Below, piece after piece: positions 44,629 to 53,388 of a DNA stretch of 64,000 bases. The translations under genes and the position numbers were made by a program. The stretch's first letter is position 1; every line of letters starts with the position of its first letter. The notes under the pieces are model-generated. The model was not told the DNA's origin. It was given only the letters and a program-made list of their open reading frames with translations, and searched no databases. The DNA comes from CAWJMD01 sp963843835 (GTDB taxonomy: Bacteria; Actinomycetota; Actinomycetes; Actinomycetales; CAWJMD01), in NCBI GenBank assembly GCA_963843835.1, contig CAWJMD010000003.1, forward strand, positions 248,001-312,000, written 5' to 3'.

Positions 44629-46436
44629 CGGGTGGCGTGGCGCGGGCTGTCGAGCAGGAGCGCGGCAAGGTAGGGAAGCCGCCACGTGGCGGCCGCGGAG
44701 TCGGACCTGAGCGGGGTGGTGGGCGTGCCGTCGACGAAGGCGCAGATCGCGGTGCGCACCTGCGGGCTCACCGGCTCGAACAGCAGGCGACGCCCCAGCT
44801 CGTCGACCAGAGCACCGAGCGTCGTCGGCAGCGGGCTCGGGAGGGTCGTCGCGGTCGGCAGGCCGATGCTCGTCGGCCACCAGTGCGCGGCCAGGCTCAT
44901 GTGCATGTTCCACCGGCCCAGCGACATCGACGGGCTGGCCCAGGCCCCCGCCACGTCGGGGTACCCGTTAGGCGGGTGCCAGCCCAGCGGTGCGTGGCCC
45001 ACGTCCCCGGCCATCCAGTACAGATGCAGCAGGCCGTCGGTGCCCGACGCGGGGACGGGGGTGCCCAGCGCACGCACGGTCGCCACCAGGTCCTCGAAGG
45101 GCCGGCGGAGCTTCTGGCCCTCGGAGGCGCGGAACTCGCGGCTGGCGAACAGCGCCCTCAGGACGGCACTGGTGTCCGTGTCGGCGCGCAGGTAGACCGC
45201 CGTCAGCCGGCGCAGCAGCCGGGTCGACGGCTCGTCGCCCACGAAACGGATCGCGAGCTTGCGCGCGATGGTGCGAGCCGTCTGCGGCTGCACGGCGAGC
45301 CAGCGCAGGTAGCTGCGGGCCACGTCGACGCCGCCCGCCGCGGTCGAGTTCGGGTGCGACCAGCCCATCACCCGCAACGGACCGACGTGGTGCCACTCCG
45401 GCCGGAACTGGAACTCGCCGCTGTCCCCGTTGCGGGACAGGCCGGTGAGCACGAGTGCCGACTGCCGCACGTCGGTCTCGGTGTACCCGCCGTCCACGCC
45501 GACGGTGTGCAGCTCCAGCAGCTCGCGTCCGAGGTTCTCGTTGGGGTTCTTGGCCTTCGACACGTTGTTGCCGAGGTACATGAGCATCGAGGGGTGGAGG
45601 GTCGCGGCAACGAGCATGTCGCTGAACCGGCCCAGGGCGTGCGGGCGGATGGCCATGCGCTCGTAGTCGTGGCGGTTGTCCCAGACCTCCGACGACGGGC
45701 AGGTGACGTTGAGGTGGTTGGACCAGAAGTCGACCATCACCTCGAGCAGCTGGCGCTCGCTCCAGACGGCGCGACCGATGTGCGCCTTCGTCAACGCCGT
45801 CATCACGTCCCACGAGGAGGCACCGGCGAACGCCGCACGGGTCTGCGCGATGGTCCGGGAGAGCTCGGGCATGCGCGCCACGAGCCCGTCGCACGCGCTG
45901 TCGGGGATCGTCGACGGACGCAGCTGCCGCTCGAGCCAGGCATCGACCCCGAGACGCGTCGCCTCGTCGACCTGTCGTGAGGTGGGACCGTAGGTGGCGC
46001 GCCTGAGCAGGTGGAGGACACCGAGCTCGGGCAGGGGCGGTGTCTCGTGGCGCCTGACGCTGGACGCGCCGGTCTGCCCCGCCGGCTGCTCGGTCGAGCG
46101 GGTCGGTGCGGCGACCCGGGTGGTGGTGGATCCGGTCGGCACGGCGCTGGTCGGTGCGCTCGGAGCGGCGGACGGACCGGCGAGCCCGGCGATCGGGGCA
46201 GGGCCCGCGGTGACCGGCGTGGCTGCCACGGCGCCAGGGGCCGGCGACACCACCCTGGCGGCCGTCGCCGCGCCGGAGGATGCTCCGGCGCCGAGCGGGC
46301 CGGCGGCGAGCGCCGCACGGCCCCCCAGAGCCAGGCCGGCGAGCGCCGCCAGGCCGCCGCCGAGGACGGCACGACGCTCGCGCTCGGGCTCGGGCGCGAC
46401 GGAACCTGCGACCTCGTGGTCGTCCCCTCGTGGCAT
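44625..46436 (-). CDS. Exported DUF1800 protein
   Basis: The 603-aa protein has a Tat-like signal (ERRAVLGGGLAALAGLALGG) followed by an Ala/Pro/Thr/Gly-rich linker of about 110 residues. The DUF1800 domain (about residues 135-600) includes HLLRRATYGPTSRQVDEA, VDFWSNHLNV, NENLGRELLELHTVGVDGGYTE, AGGVDVARSYLRWLA and LGWHPPNGYPDVAGAW. The ATG at 46436 was chosen because it gives a short N-region before the signal. DUF1800 and DUF1501 genes often pair and encode secreted proteins of unknown role. Confidence 0.86.
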   Translation of the reverse strand: MPRGDDHEVAGSVAPEPERERRAVLGGGLAALAGLALGGRAALAAGPLGAGASSGAATAARVVSPAPGAVAATPVTAGPAPIAGLAGPSAAPSAPTSAVPTGSTTTRVAAPTRSTEQPAGQTGASSVRRHETPPLPELGVLHLLRRATYGPTSRQVDEATRLGVDAWLERQLRPSTIPDSACDGLVARMPELSRTIAQTRAAFAGASSWDVMTALTKAHIGRAVWSERQLLEVMVDFWSNHLNVTCPSSEVWDNRHDYERMAIRPHALGRFSDMLVAATLHPSMLMYLGNNVSKAKNPNENLGRELLELHTVGVDGGYTETDVRQSALVLTGLSRNGDSGEFQFRPEWHHVGPLRVMGWSHPNSTAAGGVDVARSYLRWLAVQPQTARTIARKLAIRFVGDEPSTRLLRRLTAVYLRADTDTSAVLRALFASREFRASEGQKLRRPFEDLVATVRALGTPVPASGTDGLLHLYWMAGDVGHAPLGWHPPNGYPDVAGAWASPSMSLGRWNMHMSLAAHWWPTSIGLPTATTLPSPLPTTLGALVDELGRRLLFEPVSPQVRTAICAFVDGTPTTPLRSDSAAATWRLPYLAALLLDSPRHATR

Positions 46437-46509
46437 GACTGGAATGTCGGTACCTGGCGCCGCCTTCTGAACCTTTCGGCGGACGGACGTCACGCGGGCA
46501 GGGACTCTC

Positions 46510-47439
46510 TCAGCTCCGGTGGACGACCGGTTCGACCAGCCGGGCACCCGCGACCGGCCCGGTGACCCTCTCGACGCGGTCGCAGACCCCCGCCGCGGTG
46601 AGCGCGACCGACAGGTCGAGGGCGGCCTCGGAGCCGGAGACCAGGAAGGCGACGGTCGGTCCCGAACCCGACACGATCGAGCCCATCGCCCCTTCACCCG
46701 ACCCCACTTCGAGGGTGCGCTCGAGGTGGGGGTGCAGGCGCACCGCTGCCGGCTGGAGGTCGTTGGTCATCTGCGGGCCGAGCGCGGCGGCCTCACCGGA
46801 GCGCAGGGCCTGCATCATCCCCGACGCCACGGCGGGCTCGACCACGTCCCGGCCCCGGCGGAGCCGGTCGCACTCGGCGTAGACGGCGGGCGTCGACAGC
46901 TCCTCACCCGAGATGGCCAGCACCCAGTGGTACTCGCCCCTGGCGAGCGCCGGCGTCAGCTGGTCGCCCCGGCCGGTTCCGAGCGCCGTGCCGCCGAGCA
47001 GGCAGAAGGGCACGTCCGAGCCCAGCTCGGCAGCCATCTCCCTCAGCTCGTCCCGGGCGAGTCCCGTGCGCCACAGGGCATCGCAGGCGAGCAGTGCTCC
47101 GGCCGCGTCCGCCGACCCGCCGGCCATGCCGCCGGCGACGGGGATGCGCTTGACGATGCGCAGGTGCACACCGGCCTCGGTCCCGGTGCTGTCAGCCAGC
47201 AGGCGAGCCGCCCGGACGGCGAGGTTGGACTCGTCGGTGGGCACGTGGTCGATCCCGGCGCCGACCATCTCGACGTCGATGTCGTCGGCCGCGGTGGCCA
47301 CCAGGTCGTCGTACAGGGAGACGGCCTGGAACACCGTGGCGATGTCGTGGAACCCGTCGTCCCCGACCGGGCCGACGTGCAGGGCGAGGTTGATCTTTGC
47401 CGGCACCCGGACGTACACGGCCTCGTTGTCGGCTGTCAC
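46510..47439 (-). CDS. ispE: 4-diphosphocytidyl-2-C-methyl-D-erythritol kinase
   Basis: IspE phosphorylates CDP-methylerythritol in the MEP isoprenoid pathway. The 309-aa GHMP kinase starts at GTG and has VRVPAKINLALHVGPVGDDGFHDI. The ATP-binding GHMP motif is VAGGMAGGSADAAG (residues 101-114), and the C-terminal glycine motif is GSIVSGSGPTVAFLV. It lies 24 nt downstream of rsmA in the conserved rpf-rsmA-ispE order of actinobacteria. Confidence 0.96.
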   Translation of the reverse strand: MTADNEAVYVRVPAKINLALHVGPVGDDGFHDIATVFQAVSLYDDLVATAADDIDVEMVGAGIDHVPTDESNLAVRAARLLADSTGTEAGVHLRIVKRIPVAGGMAGGSADAAGALLACDALWRTGLARDELREMAAELGSDVPFCLLGGTALGTGRGDQLTPALARGEYHWVLAISGEELSTPAVYAECDRLRRGRDVVEPAVASGMMQALRSGEAAALGPQMTNDLQPAAVRLHPHLERTLEVGSGEGAMGSIVSGSGPTVAFLVSGSEAALDLSVALTAAGVCDRVERVTGPVAGARLVEPVVHRS

Positions 47440-47463
47440 CCTGCGCTCTCCACGGTCCGAACC

Positions 47464-48363
47464 CTAGGGGACTCCCGCCTCCGTGCGCGCGTCGGCGATC
47501 CGCGCGAAGTCGCTCACGTCCAGGCGCTCACCGCGCAGGGACGGGTCGACGCCGGCGGTCAGCAGGAGGGCCTCGGCGCGGGCGGGCGAGCCGGCCCACG
47601 GCCCCAGTGCCGCCCGGAGGGTCTTGCGTCGCTGCGCGAACGCCGCGTCGACGACGGCGAAGACGTCCTCGCGGCTCGAGCCGCAGACCGGTGGAGCCCG
47701 CCGCACCAGGCGCACCAGTGCCGAGTCGACGTTGGGCACCGGCCAGAACACCGAGCGGCCGACGGCTCCCGCACGTGTGGCCTCGGCGTACCAGGCGGCC
47801 TTCACCGAGGGCACCCCGTACGTACGGCTGCCCGGAGGGGCGGCCAGGCGGTCCGCCACCTCGGCCTGCACCATGACGAGCACGGAGCGGAGGCTGTCGA
47901 AGCGCTCGAGGAACCCCAGCAGGACCGGGACGGCCACGTTGTAGGGGAGGTTCGCGACCAGTGCGGTCGGTGGCGGGCCGGGCAGGCTGCGCACGGTGAG
48001 CGCGTCCGCCTCGACGACCGTGAGGGCGTCCGCGCGGTCGGGGCGGCGCGCGTCGACGGTCGACGGGAGGGCCCGGGCCAGCACCGGGTCGATCTCCACG
48101 GCGACCACCGCGGCCGCCACGTCGAGCAGGCCGAGGGTGAGCGAGCCCAGCCCCGGGCCGATCTCGACGACGACGTCGTCGGGACCCACCTCGGCCCGAC
48201 GGACGATGCGGCGGACCGTGTTCGCGTCGACCACGAAGTTCTGGCCGCGCGTCTTCGTGGGCCGCACGCCGAGACGGCCCGCCAGGTCCCGCACGTCGGC
48301 GGGGCCCAGCAGGCCGTCTGGTGAGGTGGTTCCGGTCAGCGGAGACCGAGCTTGGCCGAGCAC
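47464..48363 (-). CDS. rsmA: 16S rRNA dimethyladenosine transferase
   Basis: RsmA (KsgA) dimethylates two adjacent adenines in helix 45 of 16S rRNA late in 30S assembly. Motifs are TRGQNFVVDANTVRRIVR, SAM-binding VVEIGPGLGSLTLGLL, catalytic NLPYNVAVP and a C-terminal domain with QRRKTLRAAL. The start is ambiguous. GTG 48363 gives 299 aa but overlaps rpf by 28 bp. No ATG or GTG lies between it and the conserved core, so a CTG at 48339 in a CTGA overlap with rpf is a possible true start. Confidence 0.93.
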   Translation of the reverse strand: MLGQARSPLTGTTSPDGLLGPADVRDLAGRLGVRPTKTRGQNFVVDANTVRRIVRRAEVGPDDVVVEIGPGLGSLTLGLLDVAAAVVAVEIDPVLARALPSTVDARRPDRADALTVVEADALTVRSLPGPPPTALVANLPYNVAVPVLLGFLERFDSLRSVLVMVQAEVADRLAAPPGSRTYGVPSVKAAWYAEATRAGAVGRSVFWPVPNVDSALVRLVRRAPPVCGSSREDVFAVVDAAFAQRRKTLRAALGPWAGSPARAEALLLTAGVDPSLRGERLDVSDFARIADARTEAGVP

Positions 48364-49490
48364 GCCGGCCACTGGCCCCACCCGGAGCGCTGCTGCAGCT
48401 TCGTGCCGATGGCGATCTGCTGCTCGCGGCTGTTCTCGTGCGGGTACCCGGCACCGCCGAGGGACTTCCAGGTCTGCAGCGAGAACTGGAGGCCGCCGTA
48501 GTAGCCGTTCCCGGTGTTGATCGCCCAGTTGCCGCCGGACTCGCACTGCGCGAGGCGGTCCCAGACGCTGCCCGAGGGGGCGGTGGTCGAGGGGGTCGTC
48601 GGGGTCTTGGGGGCGGCCTTCTTGGTGCCCACGGCGACGACCTGCTTCACCGGTGCGGTGACGACCTTCGAGGACACGACCTTCGTCCCGGTGACCTTGC
48701 CGTCGACGATGGTGCGACGCACGACCTGCTCGGTCGTGCCCGCCTTACCGGCCGAGAGCACCTTCGTCTTGCCGTCGGCCAGCGTCGCGTCGGACTTCTT
48801 CTCGACCGGTGCCGGGACGGTGACCGTCTCGGTCACGCGGTCGGTGCGGATACGGGTGACGGCGATGGCCAGCCCGTCGGTGACGAGGGTGTCGACCGGC
48901 GCCGAGACCGTGTCGAGGTCTGCCAGCTCGACACCCTGCTCGTCGAGCAGGTCGCCGACCGTCTCACTGGTCGAGGTGAGCGAGGAGGCCTCGCCCGCGA
49001 CGGTCAGGGTGACGTCCTTCGGCGTGCGCACGTCGAGGTCGAGGCCCTGGCGGCCGAGCCTCGAGGAGCGGGAGGCGGAGAGCCACGCACCGTCGGCGCG
49101 CACGCCCACGTCGGCGAGCGCGTCGTCGACGGTGAGCGCGGTGGTCCAGTAGGTGGTCGTCTCGCCGTCGACCGTGACCGTCAGCTGCCGTGCGTGCTGC
49201 ACGACGACCTCGCTGCCGTCCTGGACGTCCGAGTCGGGCGACGGGGCCACGAGGTCGCGGTCGGAGACGGTGACGTCGGCGGCGGCGAGGACGTCCTCGA
49301 CCGAGCCACCGAACGTGCGGACCTCAGACGTCTTGCCGTCGACCGTGAGCTGGACCGTGGTGTCGCTCGCGGCGTACGCGGCGGTTCCACCGACAAGGAC
49401 GGCGAGGATGCCCGCCTGGGCTGCGAGGCGAAGGGGACGACCGGAGAAGAACGAGTGCACAGGGTTCCTGACGTAGCGGTTCCCGGGCAT
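48336..49490 (-). CDS. rpfB: Resuscitation-promoting factor (RpfB-like) cell-wall glycosidase
   Basis: The 384-aa secreted or membrane-anchored muralytic enzyme has an N-terminal helix (about 22-42). Three DUF348 repeats follow (about 45-85, 102-142, 160-200). A G5 domain (about 220-290) leads to a Thr/Pro linker and the lysozyme-like Rpf domain (SVWDRLAQCESGGNWAINTGN), with catalytic E317. It cleaves peptidoglycan glycan strands to aid division and exit from dormancy. A putative promoter at 49648-49676 leaves a leader of about 150 nt. The gene is followed by rsmA and ispE as in Mycobacterium. Confidence 0.95.
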   Translation of the reverse strand: MPGNRYVRNPVHSFFSGRPLRLAAQAGILAVLVGGTAAYAASDTTVQLTVDGKTSEVRTFGGSVEDVLAAADVTVSDRDLVAPSPDSDVQDGSEVVVQHARQLTVTVDGETTTYWTTALTVDDALADVGVRADGAWLSASRSSRLGRQGLDLDVRTPKDVTLTVAGEASSLTSTSETVGDLLDEQGVELADLDTVSAPVDTLVTDGLAIAVTRIRTDRVTETVTVPAPVEKKSDATLADGKTKVLSAGKAGTTEQVVRRTIVDGKVTGTKVVSSKVVTAPVKQVVAVGTKKAAPKTPTTPSTTAPSGSVWDRLAQCESGGNWAINTGNGYYGGLQFSLQTWKSLGGAGYPHENSREQQIAIGTKLQQRSGWGQWPACSAKLGLR

Positions 49491-49647
49491 CGGATTCCGG
49501 ACGCGACGGGGCCACGCACGGTTGGGCCCCGGCCCGTCGCACGCTCAGCGCAGCACTCCGTCGGGCCCGCCATCGGGCCCGCAGGATCATCGTGCACGCG
49601 CAGTTCGTCGCCGTCCGGAGCCTTCCCCGACCCCGGCCAACCGAACG

Positions 49648-49676
49648 ACCGTAACCGATTCGAGACCTTGTGTCAC
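49648..49676 (-). promoter_or_regulatory. Putative rpf promoter
   Basis: On the minus strand GTGACA (49671-49676) and TACGGT (49648-49653) are separated by 17 bp. The resulting 5' UTR is about 150 nt, with repeated GCGGGCCCGA-type segments. Confidence 0.55.
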
Positions 49677-49688
49677 ACCGTCCGGCGA

Positions 49689-50567
49689 TCACCAGGAGCC
49701 GTAGAGCGCCTCGCTGGTGGTCGAGATCACGCTGCAGACGTCCTCGAGTGGCCGCTCGAGGACGTCGGCCATCGCCCTCACCGTGAGGGGGACGAGGTAC
49801 CCGGCATTCGGGCGTCCCCGGTACGGGGCGGGGGTCAGGTAGGGGGCGTCCGTCTCGACCAGGACCTGCTCGAGGGGCACCGCCCGCAGTGCATCGCGGG
49901 CGCCCTGGGCGTTCTTGAACGTCAGCACGCCGGCGAACGAGAGGTACCAGCCACGCGCCGCGCAGAACCGGGCCATCTCCGCGTCGCCCGAGAAGCAGTG
50001 GAAGACGGTCCGTTCGGGGGCGCCCGCGTCCGCCAGCACCCGCAGCACGTCGTCGTGGGCGTCGCGGTCGTGGATCTGCAGCGGCAGGTCGAGTCGCTTG
50101 GCGATCTCGATGTGCGCGCGGAAGGACTCCTCCTGGGCGGCGGCCGCGCGACGGTCGGCGTGGTCCGTCCTGAACCTGTCCATGCCGGTCTCCCCGACCA
50201 CGCGGACCCGTGGGTGGCGAGCCAGCTCGTCGATCTCGGACAGCGAGGAGTCGAGCTCACCCGCCGCCGCGAGCCGGGGGGCCTCGTTGGGGTGGAGTGC
50301 GACTCCCCCCACGAGCTGCGGGAACCGGTCGACCGCCCCGACCGTCCAGCGGGACGACGCGACGTCGTGGCTCACCTGCACGGACCGGGTCACGCCCGCA
50401 CGCGCCGCGGCCAGGAGGAGGGCGGCGACCTCCGCGTCGTCGGTCTCGTGGTCGAGGTGCGTGTGGTTGTCGACCACCCCCTCGGCGCCGACCGGCCCCA
50501 CCAGGGGGAGCGGCTCGGGCAGGGGAGGGCGGACGTGCGAGTCCGCCCGCACCTGTCGTTCGGCCAC
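49689..50567 (-). CDS. tatD: TatD-family hydrolase
   Basis: The 292-aa TIM-barrel metal-dependent hydrolase has the metal motif DNHTHLDH, VGETGMDRFR, FHCFSGDAEMARF, DAPYLTPAPYRGRPN and HD in LPLQIHDRDAHDD. TatD proteins are 3'-5' DNases or D-aminoacyl-tRNA-type hydrolases in quality control. The GTG at 50567 lies 3 nt after the metG stop, so the two are co-transcribed, as in many bacteria. Confidence 0.93.
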   Translation of the reverse strand: MAERQVRADSHVRPPLPEPLPLVGPVGAEGVVDNHTHLDHETDDAEVAALLLAAARAGVTRSVQVSHDVASSRWTVGAVDRFPQLVGGVALHPNEAPRLAAAGELDSSLSEIDELARHPRVRVVGETGMDRFRTDHADRRAAAAQEESFRAHIEIAKRLDLPLQIHDRDAHDDVLRVLADAGAPERTVFHCFSGDAEMARFCAARGWYLSFAGVLTFKNAQGARDALRAVPLEQVLVETDAPYLTPAPYRGRPNAGYLVPLTVRAMADVLERPLEDVCSVISTTSEALYGSW

Positions 50568-50570
50568 GCG

Positions 50571-52391
50571 TCAGGCTCCCGCGACGGTCGACTTCTGCGT
50601 CGCGTCGCGCATGCGCTCGAGCTCCTCGTCGACCACGCCAACGTCGAGCTTGGTGAAGACCGGCGTGGGCGCGGGGACCGCCGTGCCGGGCACGACCGGG
50701 ACGCGGGCCCAGGCGGGGCCACCGGTGTAGTCCCCGGTCAGGATCGGGTAGCCCGGGCCGCCGTCGAGGTCCTCGACCTCCTCGATGCGTGGCATCGGCG
50801 CGAGGACGCCCTCGCGTCCGAAGGCCTCGTGGACGCGCTGGGCGCTGTGCGGCAGGAAAGGCGAGAGCAGGGTGTTGCAGTCGGAGATGGCCTGCGCGGC
50901 GACGTGCAGCACGGTGGCCATCCGCTGCGGGTCGGTCTTGCGGAGGGCCCACGGCGCGGTGTCGGAGAGGTACTTGTTGACCTCGGCCACGACGCGCATC
51001 GTCTCGCCGACGGCCTGCTTCTGGCGGTGCCGCTCGATCAGTCCCCCGACCGTGCCGAAGCCCGCGGCCGTGACCTCGAGCAGGGCCCGGTCCACGTCCA
51101 GCAGGTCGCCCGCCTCCGGGACCTCGCCCAGGTTCTTGTGGATCAGGCTGGCCGTGCGGTTGACGAGGTTGCCCCAGCCGGCGACGAGCTCGTCGTTCGT
51201 GCGGCGGACGAACTCCGCCCACGTGAAGTCCGTGTCCTGGTTCTCCGGCCCCGCCGCGCAGATGAAGTAGCGCAGGGCGTCGGGCTGGTACCGCGAGAGC
51301 ACGTCCCGCACGTACAGCACCACGCCGCGCGAGGACGAGAACTTGCCGCCCTCCATCGTGAGGAACTCCGACGACACGACCTCGGTCGGCAGGTTCAGCG
51401 TGCCGTACTCCCCCGGCTCGCCGCCGAGCGCGCCCTTGCCGTCGTAGGCGAGCAGCTCGGCCGGCCAGATCTGGGAGTGGAACGTGATGTTGTCCTTGCC
51501 CATGAAGTAGTACGAGAGGGCCTCCGGGTCGTTCCACCACGCCCGCCAGGCGTCCGGGTCCCCCGTGCGCCGGGCCCACTCGATCGAGGCGGACAGGTAG
51601 CCGATCACCGCGTCGAACCAGACGTAGAGCCGCTTGGTCGGCTGGTCGGACCAGCCCTCGAGCGGCACCGGGATCCCCCAGTCGATGTCGCGCGTCATGG
51701 CCCGCGGCCGGATCTCCTCGAGGATGTTGAGGCTGAACTTGATCACGTTCGGGCGCCACAGACCCTCGGCCGCCTTCGCGTCCAGCCACTCCTTCAGGGC
51801 GTCGGCCAGCGCGGGCAGGTCGAGGAAGAAGTGCTGGGAGTCGACGAACTCCGGTGTCTCACCGTTGATCCGGCTGCGGGGGTTGAGCAGGTCGACGGGG
51901 TCGAGCTGGTTGCCGCAGTTGTCGCACTGGTCGCCGCGGGCGTGGTCGTAGGAGCAGATCGGGCAGGTGCCCTCGATGAAGCGGTCGGGCAGCGTGCGTC
52001 CGGTCGACGGGGAGATCGCGCCCTTGGTGGTGCGCTCCACCATGTACCCGTTGCGGTGGACGGTCCGGAACATCTCCTGCGCCACCGCGAAGTGGTTCGC
52101 CGTGGTCGTCCGCGTGAACAGGTCGTACGAGAGCCCCAGTGCCGCGAGGTCCTCGACGATCACGCGGTTGTAGCGGTCGGCCAGCTCGCGGGCGGTGGCA
52201 CCCTCCGCCTCGGCCTGCACGAGGATCGGCGTGCCGTGCTCGTCGGTGCCGGAGACCATCAGCACGTCGTGCCCGGCGAGCCGCATGTAGCGGCTGAAGA
52301 CGTCGGACGGGACACCGAAGCCGGCGACGTGGCCGATGTGGCGCGGGCCGTTGGCGTACGGCCAGGCGACGGCAGACAGGACGTGGGTCAT
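50571..52391 (-). CDS. metG: Methionyl-tRNA synthetase
   Basis: The 606-aa class I synthetase charges tRNA-Met. It carries the HIGH motif at residues 18-21 (GPRHIGHVAG), a zinc knuckle (CPICSYDHARGDQCDNCG) and a KMSKS-like GGKFSSSRG loop, then the anticodon-binding alpha-bundle. No C-terminal tRNA-binding (Trbp111) domain is present, in line with the short actinobacterial form. The ATG has TAGGCT 7 nt upstream and no Shine-Dalgarno, so translation is probably leaderless. That -10 overlaps the TAG stop of the upstream XRE gene. Confidence 0.97.
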   Translation of the reverse strand: MTHVLSAVAWPYANGPRHIGHVAGFGVPSDVFSRYMRLAGHDVLMVSGTDEHGTPILVQAEAEGATARELADRYNRVIVEDLAALGLSYDLFTRTTTANHFAVAQEMFRTVHRNGYMVERTTKGAISPSTGRTLPDRFIEGTCPICSYDHARGDQCDNCGNQLDPVDLLNPRSRINGETPEFVDSQHFFLDLPALADALKEWLDAKAAEGLWRPNVIKFSLNILEEIRPRAMTRDIDWGIPVPLEGWSDQPTKRLYVWFDAVIGYLSASIEWARRTGDPDAWRAWWNDPEALSYYFMGKDNITFHSQIWPAELLAYDGKGALGGEPGEYGTLNLPTEVVSSEFLTMEGGKFSSSRGVVLYVRDVLSRYQPDALRYFICAAGPENQDTDFTWAEFVRRTNDELVAGWGNLVNRTASLIHKNLGEVPEAGDLLDVDRALLEVTAAGFGTVGGLIERHRQKQAVGETMRVVAEVNKYLSDTAPWALRKTDPQRMATVLHVAAQAISDCNTLLSPFLPHSAQRVHEAFGREGVLAPMPRIEEVEDLDGGPGYPILTGDYTGGPAWARVPVVPGTAVPAPTPVFTKLDVGVVDEELERMRDATQKSTVAGA

Positions 52392-52398
52392 GGAGGGC

Positions 52399-52404
52399 AG
52401 CCTA
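52399..52404 (-). promoter_or_regulatory. -10 element for leaderless metG
   Basis: TAGGCT is 7 nt upstream of the metG ATG and shares bases with the stop codon of the XRE-family gene. Confidence 0.5.
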
Positions 52405-52647
52405 GTGAGCGCCCGCAGGGGCCACGGAGAACACGTCCCCCGGCTGGCAGTCGAGGGCGTCGCAGACGGCGGTCAGGGTCGAGAAGCGCACCGCCCGCGC
52501 CCGGTCGTTCTTCATCACCGAGAGGTTGACCACCGTGACCCCGACGCGCTCGGCCAGCTCGGTCAGCGTGAGGCCGCGCTCGTCCAGCAGCCGGTCGAGG
52601 TGGCAGACCACCCGGTGCTGGTCGTCCGCTCCGGTCGCGGGACTCAC
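52402..52647 (-). CDS. XRE-family regulator (YozG-like)
   Basis: The 81-aa Cro/CI helix-turn-helix protein contains LDRLLDERGLTLTELAERVGVTVVNLSVMKNDRA and FSTLTAVCDALDCQPGDVFSV. This is the compact form typically paired with a DUF2975 membrane protein. The GTG overlaps the DUF2975 stop by 4 bp. Two near-identical palindromes in the promoter of that gene are its likely targets, giving a self-regulated module whose signal may come from the membrane partner. Confidence 0.9.
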   Translation of the reverse strand: MSPATGADDQHRVVCHLDRLLDERGLTLTELAERVGVTVVNLSVMKNDRARAVRFSTLTAVCDALDCQPGDVFSVAPAGAH

Positions 52648-53321
52648 ACCAGCCCCTCGACGTCGTCGGCGATCTGCTCACCCCGGCGGAAGGCCTCCGC
52701 GGCCACCAGCAGCCCGGCGGCGAGCGCGAAGGGAGCGAACGGGAAGACCACGCCAGGCTCGAGCACGCCGGGCTCGCCGAGCCCCGTACGCGCCAGCACC
52801 ATCGCGGTCGCGGCGGCGGGCAACAGGGGGCCGATCACGCCGTGGACGGCCACGACGGACGCGAGGAGCGCGAGCCGACGGGCACTGCCGGGCTCGAACG
52901 GACGACCGGCGGCGACGGACCGAAGCAGCGGCACGAGCAGCAGGGCACCGGCGCCGACCACGAGCCCGAGCAGGGCGATGTCGCCGCGTGCGAGCAGCTG
53001 CTCGGCGACGGTGGAGCCCCACGCCCGCACGGTCACGTCGGGCTCGGCCAGCAGCATCACGCGATCCGGCAGGGCGTCGATGCCCACCACGTCCGCGGGC
53101 AGCTCGAGCACCCCCTCCGGGCCGACGCGATCCGGGGCCACGCCCGCGTTCACCGACACGAAGGCAGGCGCCTGCGTCGCGCCGTTGACCGCGAACGCCG
53201 GTCCGGCGACCGCGGCCGCCGCACCGACCACCCAGAGGACCGCGGTGAGGGCACGGAACCCTCCGGAGGTCACGTAGGGGCGGCTCCGGGACCGACCAGG
53301 GGAACGCAACGGGCCTCGCAT
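52644..53321 (-). CDS. DUF2975-type membrane protein
   Basis: The 225-aa protein has four predicted helices: FRALTAVLWVVGAAAAVAGPA, DIALLGLVVGAGALLLVPLL, LALLASVVAVHGVIGPLLPA and FAPFALAAGLLVAAEAF. It ends with FRRGEQIADDVEGLV, typical of DUF2975. An extracytoplasmic loop of about 65 residues follows helix 1. The ATG at 53321 has GGAGG at 7-nt spacing. It is co-transcribed with the XRE gene. No biochemical function is known for the family. Confidence 0.8.
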   Translation of the reverse strand: MRGPLRSPGRSRSRPYVTSGGFRALTAVLWVVGAAAAVAGPAFAVNGATQAPAFVSVNAGVAPDRVGPEGVLELPADVVGIDALPDRVMLLAEPDVTVRAWGSTVAEQLLARGDIALLGLVVGAGALLLVPLLRSVAAGRPFEPGSARRLALLASVVAVHGVIGPLLPAAATAMVLARTGLGEPGVLEPGVVFPFAPFALAAGLLVAAEAFRRGEQIADDVEGLV

Positions 53322-53338
53322 CACAGGACCTCCAGGGC

Positions 53339-53353
53339 TATCGATTCTCGATA
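53339..53353 (-). promoter_or_regulatory. Palindromic operator 1 (DUF2975/XRE promoter)
   Basis: TATCGA-TTC-TCGATA is a perfect 6+3+6 palindrome located 18-32 bp upstream of the DUF2975 ATG. Its centre is 35 bp from a second copy. Confidence 0.65.
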
Positions 53354-53373
53354 TGGTGCGCCACAGCGTGAGG

Positions 53374-53388
53374 TATCGACAATCGATA
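53374..53388 (-). promoter_or_regulatory. Palindromic operator 2 (DUF2975/XRE promoter)
   Basis: TATCGA-CAA-TCGATA has arms identical to operator 1 and immediately follows a perfect TTGACA -35 (53389-53394, minus strand). It therefore lies in the promoter spacer, the classic place for repression. Confidence 0.7.

Noticed and set aside
49491..49650. ydaO-type c-di-AMP riboswitch upstream of rpf.
   Set aside because: Expected by analogy, but the conserved sequence blocks could not be recognised, so only a long leader is reported.
48321..52529. A 1402-codon plus-strand open frame opposite rpf, tatD and metG.
   Set aside because: It is the antisense shadow of three well-identified genes. High-GC codon bias removes stops on the other strand. 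Its composition is Arg/His/Val/Asp repeats without any domain.
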